DNA from: an uncultured Pseudomonadota bacterium
GTDB taxonomy: Bacteria > Pseudomonadota > Gammaproteobacteria > Steroidobacterales > Steroidobacteraceae
NCBI GenBank assembly: GCA_903890265.1
Contig: CAITAM010000189.1
Coordinates: forward strand, 1-7,669
Direction of reading: 5' to 3'
Length of the DNA stretch: 7,669 nucleotides
Numbering within the stretch: the stretch's first letter is position 1; every line of letters starts with the position of its first letter. The notes beneath the pieces were generated by a model, which worked only from the letters and a program-made list of their open reading frames with translations, was not told the DNA's origin and made no database searches. The position numbers were made by a program, and so were the translations under genes. This document shows positions 1-5,458 of this stretch, piece after piece.

Positions 1-551
1 CGCGGATCGTCCGCCACCTCGACCTGGCGCGAGACGGGGATGAATCCCGAGCGGCGGTAGAAGGCGAGGGCCGCCGGGTGATCGAGCGTGCAGGAGTGCA
101 CCCAGACGCGCTGCACCGGCGCCGACCACGCGAGCTCGAGCGCCCGGTTCATCAGCCAGCGGCCCGCACCGCGCCCGCGGGCGGCGGCCGTCAGGCCGAA
201 AAAGGCGAGCTCGCACTCGCCCGCGGTACGGAAATCGAGCTCGAGCAGCCCTTCGTCCAGGCCGTCGAGGCTGAGCGCATACACCGCCACCGCCGGGTCA
301 CCGAGGATTTGCAAAAGGTCCGCGTCCGGCATGCGCAGGCGGGAAAACCACAGCCACTCCTCGCCGACGCGCCGGTAGAGCGTGCGGTACCAGGTGAGAT
401 CGCGCGCGGCGGGCGCAATGGCCCTGAGCGCAACGCCGTCGAAGGCCCGCTCCGCACGCGGTACCGGACGCGCAGTCATGGCAAGCGTGGTTACCACCGA
501 GGCCAGCTTGCCGGGCGGCAGGCTGTGGTAGCCGTCATCAAGCACTGGCAT
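1..551 (-). CDS. GNAT family N-acetyltransferase, 3' end outside window
   Basis: The frame is open from an ATG at 551 to the left edge, giving 183 codons with the C-terminus missing. Residues about 115-170 carry the GNAT acetyl-CoA fold: a strand (CELAFFGL), then motif A with the R-x-x-G-x-G signature (RGRGAG, 125-130), the helix after it, then a motif-B-like segment (VQRVWVHSCTLDHPAALAFY, 146-165) and RRSGFIPV (166-173). By family knowledge it moves an acetyl group from acetyl-CoA to an amine; the substrate cannot be inferred. The N-terminus (DDGYHSLPPGKLASVV, 5-20) looks conserved in character, which favours the 551 start over an in-frame ATG at 479 that would remove 24 residues. It lies 42 bases behind the EAL gene on the same strand, with a strong hairpin in the gap, so it could be co-transcribed or have its own promoter. 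Confident on fold, not on substrate. Confidence 0.85.
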   Translation of the reverse strand, partial: MPVLDDGYHSLPPGKLASVVTTLAMTARPVPRAERAFDGVALRAIAPAARDLTWYRTLYRRVGEEWLWFSRLRMPDADLLQILGDPAVAVYALSLDGLDEGLLELDFRTAGECELAFFGLTAAARGRGAGRWLMNRALELAWSAPVQRVWVHSCTLDHPAALAFYRRSGFIPVSRQVEVADDP

Positions 552-562
552 CAAGCAGGTTC

Positions 563-591
563 CCGCCAAGACGGCCGGTCGGCCGTGGCGG
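563..591 (-). promoter_or_regulatory. Hairpin between the EAL and GNAT genes
   Basis: A perfect 6-bp stem with a 4-base loop (571-576 with 581-586) is extended by a second 5-bp stem (563-567 with 587-591) across a 3-base bulge. It fills most of the 42-base gap and sits just before the GNAT start. There is no T-tract, so it is not a classical intrinsic terminator. It could attenuate read-through, protect the upstream mRNA 3' end, or act in a GNAT leader. A perfect TATAAT reads on the minus strand at 598-593, over the EAL stop codon, but has no visible -35. Confidence 0.4.
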
Positions 592-593
592 AA

Positions 594-1562
594 TTATAGT
601 CCGCGCGGCCCGCGCGGCGCGCTCTGGATATCCCGGGCACCGCCCGTTGCCCGCGGCACCTCGAGCCCCGGCAGCGACAGCTGCGCGTGGTCGTTCGCGA
701 CATCGCAGGCCTCACCGCTGCCCCAGCGCCGCAGCAGCACCGGCAGCTGCGACTCGAACTGCGGCCGGCCGATCAGAAATCCCTGCGCACGATCGACCCC
801 CATGCTGCCGAGCAGGTCGAGGCACGAGCGCGTCTCGACGCCCTCGGCGACGACGGTCATGCCGCGCACGTGCGCAAGCTGCACGATGTGCTCCACGATG
901 CGCCGCTGTTCCTCGTTCTGCTCGAGACCGAACACCAGGGCCTTGTCGATCTTGACCTCATCGGCCTCCAGGCAATCCAGCCGGGTCTGGGTCGAGAAGC
1001 GGCTGCCGAAGTCGTCCAGTGCCACGCGCACGCGGTGGCGGCGCAGCCGCCAGAGATTGCGCGACGCCCGGTGCAGATCGGAGATGGGCCCGCTCTCGGT
1101 AAGCTCGATCGTGAACCGCTCGGGCGCGATGCCGGTGAGCTCAAGCAGCGAGAGAATGGTGCGCGGCAGGTCGTCATCCTGCAGCGCTTCGGCGTGCAGG
1201 TTGACGCTGAGCGCGACCCGTATGCCGCCTGCGCGCAGCGTGCACCAGGCATTCAGCGACTCCGCGAACACGAACGTAAAGAGCGGCTGCATCAGGCCGG
1301 CGCGAGCGACCGCGGGCAGCAGCCGGTCGGGCCGCAGCACGCAGCCGTTGTTCGCCCGCGCCCGGACCAGCGCTTCGATCGCATCGATCGCCCAGTGCTC
1401 GTGGTCACCCGCGGGCACGCGCGCCACGATCGGCTGGTAGGCCACCGCGAGATGGCGGCCCGACAGCACTTCGCTGAGCGCCTCCGTGGCCGACGGCTCG
1501 GCCGACGGGCGGGATTCATTTAACGTAACGACTCGCCCCAACCGCCGCGCGACGCTGGTCAT
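594..1562 (-). CDS. EAL-domain cyclic-di-GMP phosphodiesterase
   Basis: A 322-residue protein made of one EAL domain (about 35-280), an N-terminal lead of about 30 residues with no recognised domain, and a 40-residue C-terminal tail. There is no GGDEF, PAS, receiver or membrane segment, so it should be cytosolic. The eight catalytic positions known from RocR are all present with identical spacing: E63 (EALVR), N121, E153, D183-D184, K204, E240 and Q260; the loop-6-stabilising E156 is also there. It is therefore likely to hydrolyse c-di-GMP to pGpG. Loop 6 is unusual: where the family has roughly DDFGTGYSS, this protein has DDFGSRFST, with R188 replacing a glycine, which may change dimerisation or activity. 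Start ATG at 1562 has an AGGA Shine-Dalgarno sequence 8 bases upstream. The 230-base spacer before it is rich in inverted repeats. The C-terminal GPRGPRGL comes from two tandem CCGCGCGG palindromes. Confidence 0.9.
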   Translation of the reverse strand: MTSVARRLGRVVTLNESRPSAEPSATEALSEVLSGRHLAVAYQPIVARVPAGDHEHWAIDAIEALVRARANNGCVLRPDRLLPAVARAGLMQPLFTFVFAESLNAWCTLRAGGIRVALSVNLHAEALQDDDLPRTILSLLELTGIAPERFTIELTESGPISDLHRASRNLWRLRRHRVRVALDDFGSRFSTQTRLDCLEADEVKIDKALVFGLEQNEEQRRIVEHIVQLAHVRGMTVVAEGVETRSCLDLLGSMGVDRAQGFLIGRPQFESQLPVLLRRWGSGEACDVANDHAQLSLPGLEVPRATGGARDIQSAPRGPRGL

Positions 1563-1583
1563 AACTCACTTCCTCGTGCCTCG

Positions 1584-1607
1584 GCCACCGCGCTGACTGC
1601 CGGTGGC
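1584..1607 (-). promoter_or_regulatory. Hairpin just upstream of the EAL gene ribosome binding site
   Basis: A perfect 7-bp inverted repeat (1584-1590 with 1601-1607) with a 10-base loop. In the minus-strand transcript it ends 9 bases before the AGGA Shine-Dalgarno sequence (1574-1571) of the EAL gene, a position where folding could influence ribosome access. The rest of the spacer up to 1752 holds another interrupted repeat (1697-1702 with 1730-1735) and a GGG-ATAA-CCC mini-hairpin around 1678-1685. I do not match this leader to any riboswitch family I know. Confidence 0.3.
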
Positions 1608-1752
1608 GCTCATGCCCGGTCATGGTTCCCTTCTCGTCGAAGCCAAGTACACCAGTTCGGTTGCAGCGCAAGGATGGGGATAACCCTGAAAGGTCCCTCG
1701 GCAACTCGCGGCTAATGGCCTGCAAATCGGCCGAGTGCGTCGCTCGCGTGGC

Positions 1753-1791
1753 GCCCGTCGGGACGATCACCTAGCGCAGGCGGCGACGGGC
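1753..1791 (-). terminator. Possible hairpin terminator after the cysteine-rich protein gene
   Basis: A perfect 8-bp inverted repeat (1753-1760 with 1784-1791) starts one base past the stop codon (1795-1793) of the exported cysteine-rich protein gene. The 23-base interior can form a small second stem (CCT/AGG). There is no T-tract after it, so termination is inferred from position and stem strength alone. It would separate this gene from the EAL gene downstream on the same strand. Confidence 0.35.
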
Positions 1792-1792
1792 C

Positions 1793-2473
1793 TCAGCGTG
1801 ACGGAGTTGTGACAGGCGAGGCCGTGCCCGCCCCGGCCGGCACGCCGCGGCAGCCGCGGTGCTCGACGCAAACCTGGTTGACGGGGCAAACGGGCGGTCG
1901 CCCGGCGAGGCAGCCGCGCGCATCGGCGCCAAGCGCCGCGGGTGCGCAGCGTTCGCGACCGTTGCAGTCGAGCCCGTCGCTGCAATCGGCGTCGCTCTGG
2001 CAGCGCAGTTCGGCCTCGTGGCGCTCGGGGCTCGCGAGATCGCGTCCGGGTCCGACCATGCCGCTCAGCGTGGCCGCAAGGAGCCGCTCCCGGCCGCGCT
2101 CGCCCTGCCACTCCACGACGAACGACTCGATGTCCCACGGCGCGGCAGCGCCGTGCCCGGGCTCGAGGCCGAGCGCATAACGGCGCACCGTGGCGGGATC
2201 GATCGGCCGGTCGAGAACGAGGTGCACTACGCGTGTTGCGCCGGCGGGCCAGGCGCCGTCGACGGGCAGCGCGAGCGTGCGCGGCAGCGGACCCGCGTCG
2301 TAGATCTTGAGCACCGGCGTGGCCCCACCCGGCAGGCCCGTCGCACCGCTCGTGACCGTGACATCGAGCGCGTTGACCGTCGACGCCGCCACCACCGGCG
2401 GCAGCAGACCGACGAGGGCGCACAGCACCAGACCCGGTAGCCACCCGCGACCGCTGATCGAAACCTGCCTCAT
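1793..2473 (-). CDS. Exported cysteine-rich protein of unknown function
   Basis: A 226-residue protein. A Sec signal peptide is clear: MRQVSISGRGW, a hydrophobic core at 12-29, and a probable signal peptidase I cut after VVAA (30). No lipobox is seen. Residues about 31-125 look like a beta-rich domain (DVTVTSG, PVLKIYDAGPLPRTL, RVVHLVLDRP, WDIESFVVEW) that I cannot assign. Residues 158-208 hold eight cysteines (158, 164, 170, 176, 188, 196, 202, 208), probably four disulfides. The segment CQSDADCSDGLDCNGRERC resembles the C-x-SDxDCxDGLxCNGxExC units found, often repeated, in myxobacterial and other bacterial surface proteins; here there is only one. The start is ATG 2473 because AGGAGG sits 5 bases upstream; a GTG 21 bases earlier would place that Shine-Dalgarno sequence inside the gene. 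It diverges from trmB. Expected in the periplasm or outside the cell; function unknown. Confidence 0.8.
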   Translation of the reverse strand: MRQVSISGRGWLPGLVLCALVGLLPPVVAASTVNALDVTVTSGATGLPGGATPVLKIYDAGPLPRTLALPVDGAWPAGATRVVHLVLDRPIDPATVRRYALGLEPGHGAAAPWDIESFVVEWQGERGRERLLAATLSGMVGPGRDLASPERHEAELRCQSDADCSDGLDCNGRERCAPAALGADARGCLAGRPPVCPVNQVCVEHRGCRGVPAGAGTASPVTTPSR

Positions 2474-2475
2474 AG

Positions 2476-2485
2476 CCCCCTCCTC
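2476..2485 (-). promoter_or_regulatory. Ribosome binding site that fixes the start of the cysteine-rich protein
   Basis: The minus strand reads GAGGAGGGGG here, with the AGGAGG core at 2484-2479, 5 bases before the ATG at 2473. This is the strongest Shine-Dalgarno sequence in the window. It is the reason for preferring this ATG to the in-frame GTG at 2494. Confidence 0.75.
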
Positions 2486-2505
2486 GCCGCTCACGGCGTC
2501 TTCGC

Positions 2506-2511
2506 ATCATA
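2506..2511 (-). promoter_or_regulatory. Candidate -10 box for the cysteine-rich protein gene
   Basis: The minus strand reads TATGAT, five of six matches to TATAAT. Transcription would begin near 2499 and leave a leader of about 25 bases containing the strong Shine-Dalgarno sequence. I see no convincing -35 hexamer at normal spacing, so this is a suggestion only. Confidence 0.35.
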
Positions 2512-2528
2512 GCGGAGCGCCAATTTCG

Positions 2529-2556
2529 TGGACGAGATCGGCACGTCGCTTACCAT
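2529..2556 (+). promoter_or_regulatory. Candidate trmB promoter adjoining the start codon
   Basis: TGGACG (2529-2534) and TACCAT (2551-2556), each four of six matches to the sigma-70 consensus, are 16 bases apart. The -10 ends 7 bases before the ATG at 2564, so transcription would begin at or next to the start codon, consistent with the absence of a Shine-Dalgarno sequence there. Confidence 0.35.
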
Positions 2557-2563
2557 AGCGCGG

Positions 2564-3256
2564 ATGCAGGACCCCGCCAGCACACCACCACGTTCCATCC
2601 GCTCGTTCGTCAAGCGCGGTGGCCGCACGACCCTCGCCCAGGACCGGGCGCTGACCGAACTCTGGCCGCGGTTCGGCATTGAACCCGGCACGATGCCGCT
2701 CGACCTCACGCTGGTATTCGGTCGCGACGCACCCTGCGTGCTGGAAATCGGCTTCGGTGACGGCGAGGCGCTGGTGGCCCGGGCCGCCGCCGAACCCGAA
2801 AGGAATTTCCTCGGACTCGAGGTGCATCCACCGGGGGTGGGGCATTGCCTCCTGATTGCCGAGGCCGCGCAGCTGACGAACCTGCGAGTACTAAGCCAGG
2901 ACGCCGTCGAGGTCCTCGGCACACGCCTCGCCGACGCCTGCCTCGACGAGGCGCTGATCTGGTTTCCGGACCCGTGGCCGAAGAAGCGCCACCACAAGCG
3001 GCGCCTGCTCAATCCGTCGTTCGCGACGCTGCTGGCCAGCCGGATGCGCAGTGGCGCCACCCTGCGCTTCGCGAGCGACTGGGCACACTACGCCTCGGAG
3101 GCGCTCGAGGTACTGAGCGCCAGCACCGATTTTCACAACACCGTGCCCGGTGGGGGTTACGCGGATCGCCCTTCGGAGCGCGTGCTGACCAAGTTCGAGC
3201 GCCGTGGCCTGCGCCTCGGCCACGCCGTGTTTGATCTCAAGTTCAGACGCCGCTGA
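2564..3256 (+). CDS. trmB: tRNA (guanine-N7-)-methyltransferase
   Basis: TrmB uses S-adenosylmethionine to methylate N7 of G46 in the variable loop of many tRNAs. The 230-residue product has the family landmarks in order: RSFVKRGGR (13-21), ELWPRFG (32-38), the SAM-binding strand and glycine loop LEIGFGDGEAL (60-70), GLEVHPPGVG (84-93), QDAVEVL (112-118), WFPDPWPKKRHHKRRLL (133-149), ASDW (170-173) and the C-terminal TKFERRG (209-215) with LGHAVFDLKF. Length fits the family (about 239 in E. coli). I chose ATG 2564, which places RSFV near residue 13 as in relatives. A GTG at 2528 would add 12 residues rich in no recognised motif and has no better ribosome binding site. It is divergent from the cysteine-rich protein gene and convergent with ampG, whose stop lies only 4 bases beyond. 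Confidence 0.95.
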   Translation: MQDPASTPPRSIRSFVKRGGRTTLAQDRALTELWPRFGIEPGTMPLDLTLVFGRDAPCVLEIGFGDGEALVARAAAEPERNFLGLEVHPPGVGHCLLIAEAAQLTNLRVLSQDAVEVLGTRLADACLDEALIWFPDPWPKKRHHKRRLLNPSFATLLASRMRSGATLRFASDWAHYASEALEVLSASTDFHNTVPGGGYADRPSERVLTKFERRGLRLGHAVFDLKFRRR

Positions 3257-3260
3257 CCGC

Positions 3261-4598
3261 TCAGGCAGTAGGCGAGGTAGCGGGCGTCGCGTCGAGAGCG
3301 CGCACGCGCTCACGCACCAGCACGAGCAATAGCACGGCCGGCAACCCGGACAGCGTGGTCAGCAGGAAAAACCTCTGCCACCCGAGCGCCGGCAGCGTCA
3401 GCGTGCCAAGTGCGAGCGCGCCGAGGTGCGGATGCAGCGTACCGCCCTCGACGAGAGCGCCCGCCAGCGGTCCCAGCCAACTGCGGCCAAGCGCGCCGAG
3501 CGACGACAGTATCGCGAACTGGAACGCGCTGTAGCGCAGGTCGCAAAGCGCCATCAGGAAGGCGCCGAACGCGGCGGCGCCAAGGCCACCGGCGAAATAG
3601 TCGAAGCCGACCGCAATGATCATGACGGGGAAGTCGTGGCCGGCGTGCGCAAGCCACGAGTACAGGAGGTTGCTCACCGACTGCGCGAGGCCAAAGAGCA
3701 CGAGCGAGCGATACAAGCCGAGGCGACCGAAGAGCATTCCGCCGACGACCGTGCCGGCGATGGTGGCGACGATCGCCAGCACCTTCGCGACCTCACCGAC
3801 CTCCTGCGGGCTGAAGCCGACCCCTTTGATCAGAAAGGCGCTCCAGAGCGACAGCGCGAACGCGTCACCGAACTTGTACAGCACCACGAGCACCAGGAGC
3901 GTGCGCACACCCCGGCGGGCAAAGAGCTCCCCGAGCGGCAGCAATACCGCGTCCTTCAGCGTGCGCGGCGGCGCGACCACCCGCTCGGGTTCGGGCGCGA
4001 ACACCGTTGCCAGCGCCATCAATGCCATCAGCGCTGCCATCGTGAGGTACGTTGCCTGCCAGCCGACCCAGCCCGACAGCACCAGGGCGAACGCACCGCT
4101 GACGTAGGTCGCCGCGCGCCAGCCAAGCTGCACGGCCGTGGCGCCGGCACCGCGCTCGCTGGCGCGCAGGAGATCGGTTCGGTACGCGTCGATCACGATG
4201 TCCTGGGACGCCGACAACACGACGATGCCCATCGACAGCACGAAGATGGCGGTGAGGTCGCCGGGTGGATGCCGCAGTGCCAGCACGGCCACGAGCAGGG
4301 CGATCGCGAGCTGAAAAAGCGCCATCCAGCCGCGCCGCCGGCCAAGCAGTGGCACGGCGTAGCGATCGAGCAGCGGCGCCCACAGCCACTTGATCGAGTA
4401 GGGAATGGCGACCAGGGTAAAGATACCGATCGTCTTGAGATCGACGCTCGTCGTCGACAGCCAGCTCTGCAGCGTGCCCTGCGGCAGGTTGAATGGCAGC
4501 CCGGAGGCGAAACCGGTTGTCATGGCCGCCACGACCCTCGGACTGCTGAGCAGCCCTCGTACGCCACCGGCGGCGGGGACCCCCGCCGGGTCAGCCAT
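3261..4598 (-). CDS. ampG: AmpG-type muropeptide permease (MFS)
   Basis: A 445-residue inner-membrane transporter of the major facilitator superfamily, with roughly a dozen hydrophobic helices. AmpG imports GlcNAc-anhydroMurNAc peptides released from the cell wall for recycling, and in some species indirectly controls beta-lactamase induction; no ampR or ampC is visible here. AmpG hallmarks: FASGLPF (30-36), DLKTIGIF (53-60), WLWAPLLDR (71-79), SASQDIVIDAYR (129-140), ERGAGA (148-153), and in the C-terminal half FDYFAGGLGAAAF, SAFQFAILSSLGALGR and GPLAGALVE. Compared with my memory of E. coli AmpG there are extra residues between the last two helices (around GGTLHPHLGALALGTLTLPAL is the variable part). 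The start is ATG 4598, which overlaps the xth stop by 8 bases; a TTG at 4610 is the only earlier choice. No good Shine-Dalgarno sequence is seen, so translation is probably coupled to xth. The exact substrate is inferred from family. Confidence 0.82.
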   Translation of the reverse strand: MADPAGVPAAGGVRGLLSSPRVVAAMTTGFASGLPFNLPQGTLQSWLSTTSVDLKTIGIFTLVAIPYSIKWLWAPLLDRYAVPLLGRRRGWMALFQLAIALLVAVLALRHPPGDLTAIFVLSMGIVVLSASQDIVIDAYRTDLLRASERGAGATAVQLGWRAATYVSGAFALVLSGWVGWQATYLTMAALMALMALATVFAPEPERVVAPPRTLKDAVLLPLGELFARRGVRTLLVLVVLYKFGDAFALSLWSAFLIKGVGFSPQEVGEVAKVLAIVATIAGTVVGGMLFGRLGLYRSLVLFGLAQSVSNLLYSWLAHAGHDFPVMIIAVGFDYFAGGLGAAAFGAFLMALCDLRYSAFQFAILSSLGALGRSWLGPLAGALVEGGTLHPHLGALALGTLTLPALGWQRFFLLTTLSGLPAVLLLVLVRERVRALDATPATSPTA

Positions 4599-5361
4599 GG
4601 GCGTAATCAATGATCAGCGGTGCGTGATCGGAAAAGCGCTCGGCAGTGTAGATCGACGCGTCGCGTACCGCCGAAACGAGCTCCGGCGAAACCACCTGGT
4701 AATCGATGCGCCAGCCGACGTTCTTCGCCCACGCCTGGCCACGGTTCGACCACCACGTGTACTGGTCCGGCAGGGAATTCACGGCCCGGAAGGCGTCGTG
4801 GTATCCCCCGGTCCCGAACAACTCATCGAGCCAGGCCCGTTCCTCGGGCAGAAAGCCCGAGTTCTTCTGATTGCCGCGCCAATTCTTGATGTCGATTTCG
4901 CGGTGCGCGATGTTGAGGTCGCCGCACAGCACGTACGGGCGCGAGCGCCGGCGCAGCAGTTTAAGGTGCGCGCGAAACTCAGCGAGAAAGCGGAACTTGG
5001 CTTCCTGGCGTTCCGGGCCTGACGAGCCCGACGGAAAATACGCCGAGATCACCGCGACGTCGCTGAACTGCGCTTCGACGTAACGACCTTCCGCGTCGAA
5101 CTCGCCCGAGCCGTACCCGCGAACGACGCGATCGGGCTTGCGTCTCGTGTAGATCGACACGCCGCTGTAACCCTTCCGCTCGGCGTGCACGTGCACCGCC
5201 GTGTACCCGTCGAGCGTGAACTCCGGCGCATCGAGATCCACGTCCGCAGCGCGCGTTTCCTGCAGGCAGATGACGTCGGCATTCTGGCTCGGCAGCCAGC
5301 CGAAGAGGCCTTTCTTGGCTGCCGAACGAATGCCGTTGCAATTGAGAGTGAGTATTCGCAT
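4591..5361 (-). CDS. xth: Exodeoxyribonuclease III / AP endonuclease, Crc-like subgroup
   Basis: A 256-residue exonuclease-endonuclease-phosphatase enzyme that cuts DNA at abasic sites and removes blocked 3' ends in base excision repair. All active-site positions are present: N7 (LNCNGIRSA), E35 (LQETRA), Y108 (YFPSG), D148 and N150 (CGDLN), D220 (WRIDY), and D245-H246 (SDHAPL). E. coli ExoIII has 268 residues. The segment DIKNWRGNQKNSGFLPEERA (157-176), together with the whole N-terminus, resembles Pseudomonas Crc more than E. coli ExoIII, but Crc has lost the catalytic residues and this protein has not. The gene diverges from pyrE, as crc does in Pseudomonas. Downstream ampG overlaps it by 8 bases, so the two form an operon. 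There is no Shine-Dalgarno sequence before the ATG; an extended -10 lies 6 bases upstream, suggesting a leaderless mRNA. Confidence 0.93.
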   Translation of the reverse strand: MRILTLNCNGIRSAAKKGLFGWLPSQNADVICLQETRAADVDLDAPEFTLDGYTAVHVHAERKGYSGVSIYTRRKPDRVVRGYGSGEFDAEGRYVEAQFSDVAVISAYFPSGSSGPERQEAKFRFLAEFRAHLKLLRRRSRPYVLCGDLNIAHREIDIKNWRGNQKNSGFLPEERAWLDELFGTGGYHDAFRAVNSLPDQYTWWSNRGQAWAKNVGWRIDYQVVSPELVSAVRDASIYTAERFSDHAPLIIDYAHG

Positions 5362-5367
5362 CGGGGC

Positions 5368-5376
5368 ATGATAGCA
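5368..5376 (-). promoter_or_regulatory. Extended -10 promoter of xth, probably leaderless
   Basis: The minus strand reads TGC followed by TATCAT: an extended -10 (TGn) and a five-of-six -10 hexamer. Only 6 bases separate it from the ATG at 5361, so the expected transcription start is the A of the start codon or its neighbour. No -35 is obvious, which an extended -10 can tolerate. Confidence 0.45.
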
Positions 5377-5442
5377 AGCACCGTCTTGCCGGACGCACGG
5401 GTCGCGGCCAAACTAGCCCCACGGTTTTCGGCAGGCGACCGC

Positions 5443-5458
5443 GGAGGACACGACGATT
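5443..5458 (+). promoter_or_regulatory. Ribosome binding site and ATT start codon of pyrE
   Basis: GGAGGA at 5443-5448 is followed after a 7-base spacer by ATT at 5456-5458, ideal spacing for initiation. The reading frame is closed by TAG at 5414-5416, and no ATG, GTG, TTG or CTG occurs between that stop and GTG 5504. The Shine-Dalgarno sequence therefore points to the ATT. Confidence 0.75.

Noticed and set aside
78..599. Plus-strand open frame of 173 codons opposite the GNAT gene
   Set aside because: The minus-strand frame, which runs off the edge, carries acetyl-CoA-binding motifs; the plus frame is arginine-rich and motif-free.
601..617. Tandem CCGCGCGG palindromes at the 3' end of the EAL gene
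   Set aside because: They encode the last residues of the protein (PRGPRG) and short palindromes of this kind are common in DNA this rich in GC.
687..1523. Plus-strand open frame of 278 codons opposite the EAL gene
   Set aside because: The EAL frame has every catalytic residue of its family; the opposite frame shows no domain and is a GC-driven shadow.
1566..1578. CsrA-type site at the EAL Shine-Dalgarno sequence (AGGA between CAC and GTG)
   Set aside because: The stem would be only 3 bp and AGGA is expected at any ribosome binding site, so the match carries little weight.
1640..1740. Cyclic-di-GMP riboswitch upstream of the EAL gene
   Set aside because: I looked for the conserved core of the GEMM class on the minus strand and did not find it; only generic inverted repeats are present.
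2410..2430. Lipoprotein signal in the cysteine-rich protein (C18)
   Set aside because: The residues before C18 (LVL) lack the small residue needed at -1 and the cysteine lies inside the hydrophobic core; a signal peptidase I site after residue 30 fits better.
1859..2440. Plus-strand open frame of 193 codons opposite the cysteine-rich protein gene
   Set aside because: The minus frame has a signal peptide, a strong Shine-Dalgarno sequence and a patterned cysteine module; the plus frame has none of these.
3426..4613. Plus-strand open frame of 395 codons opposite ampG
   Set aside because: It is antisense to a clear membrane transporter. Its product is charged, rich in Arg, Gln and Glu and without motifs, as expected when a high-GC gene is read on the opposite strand.
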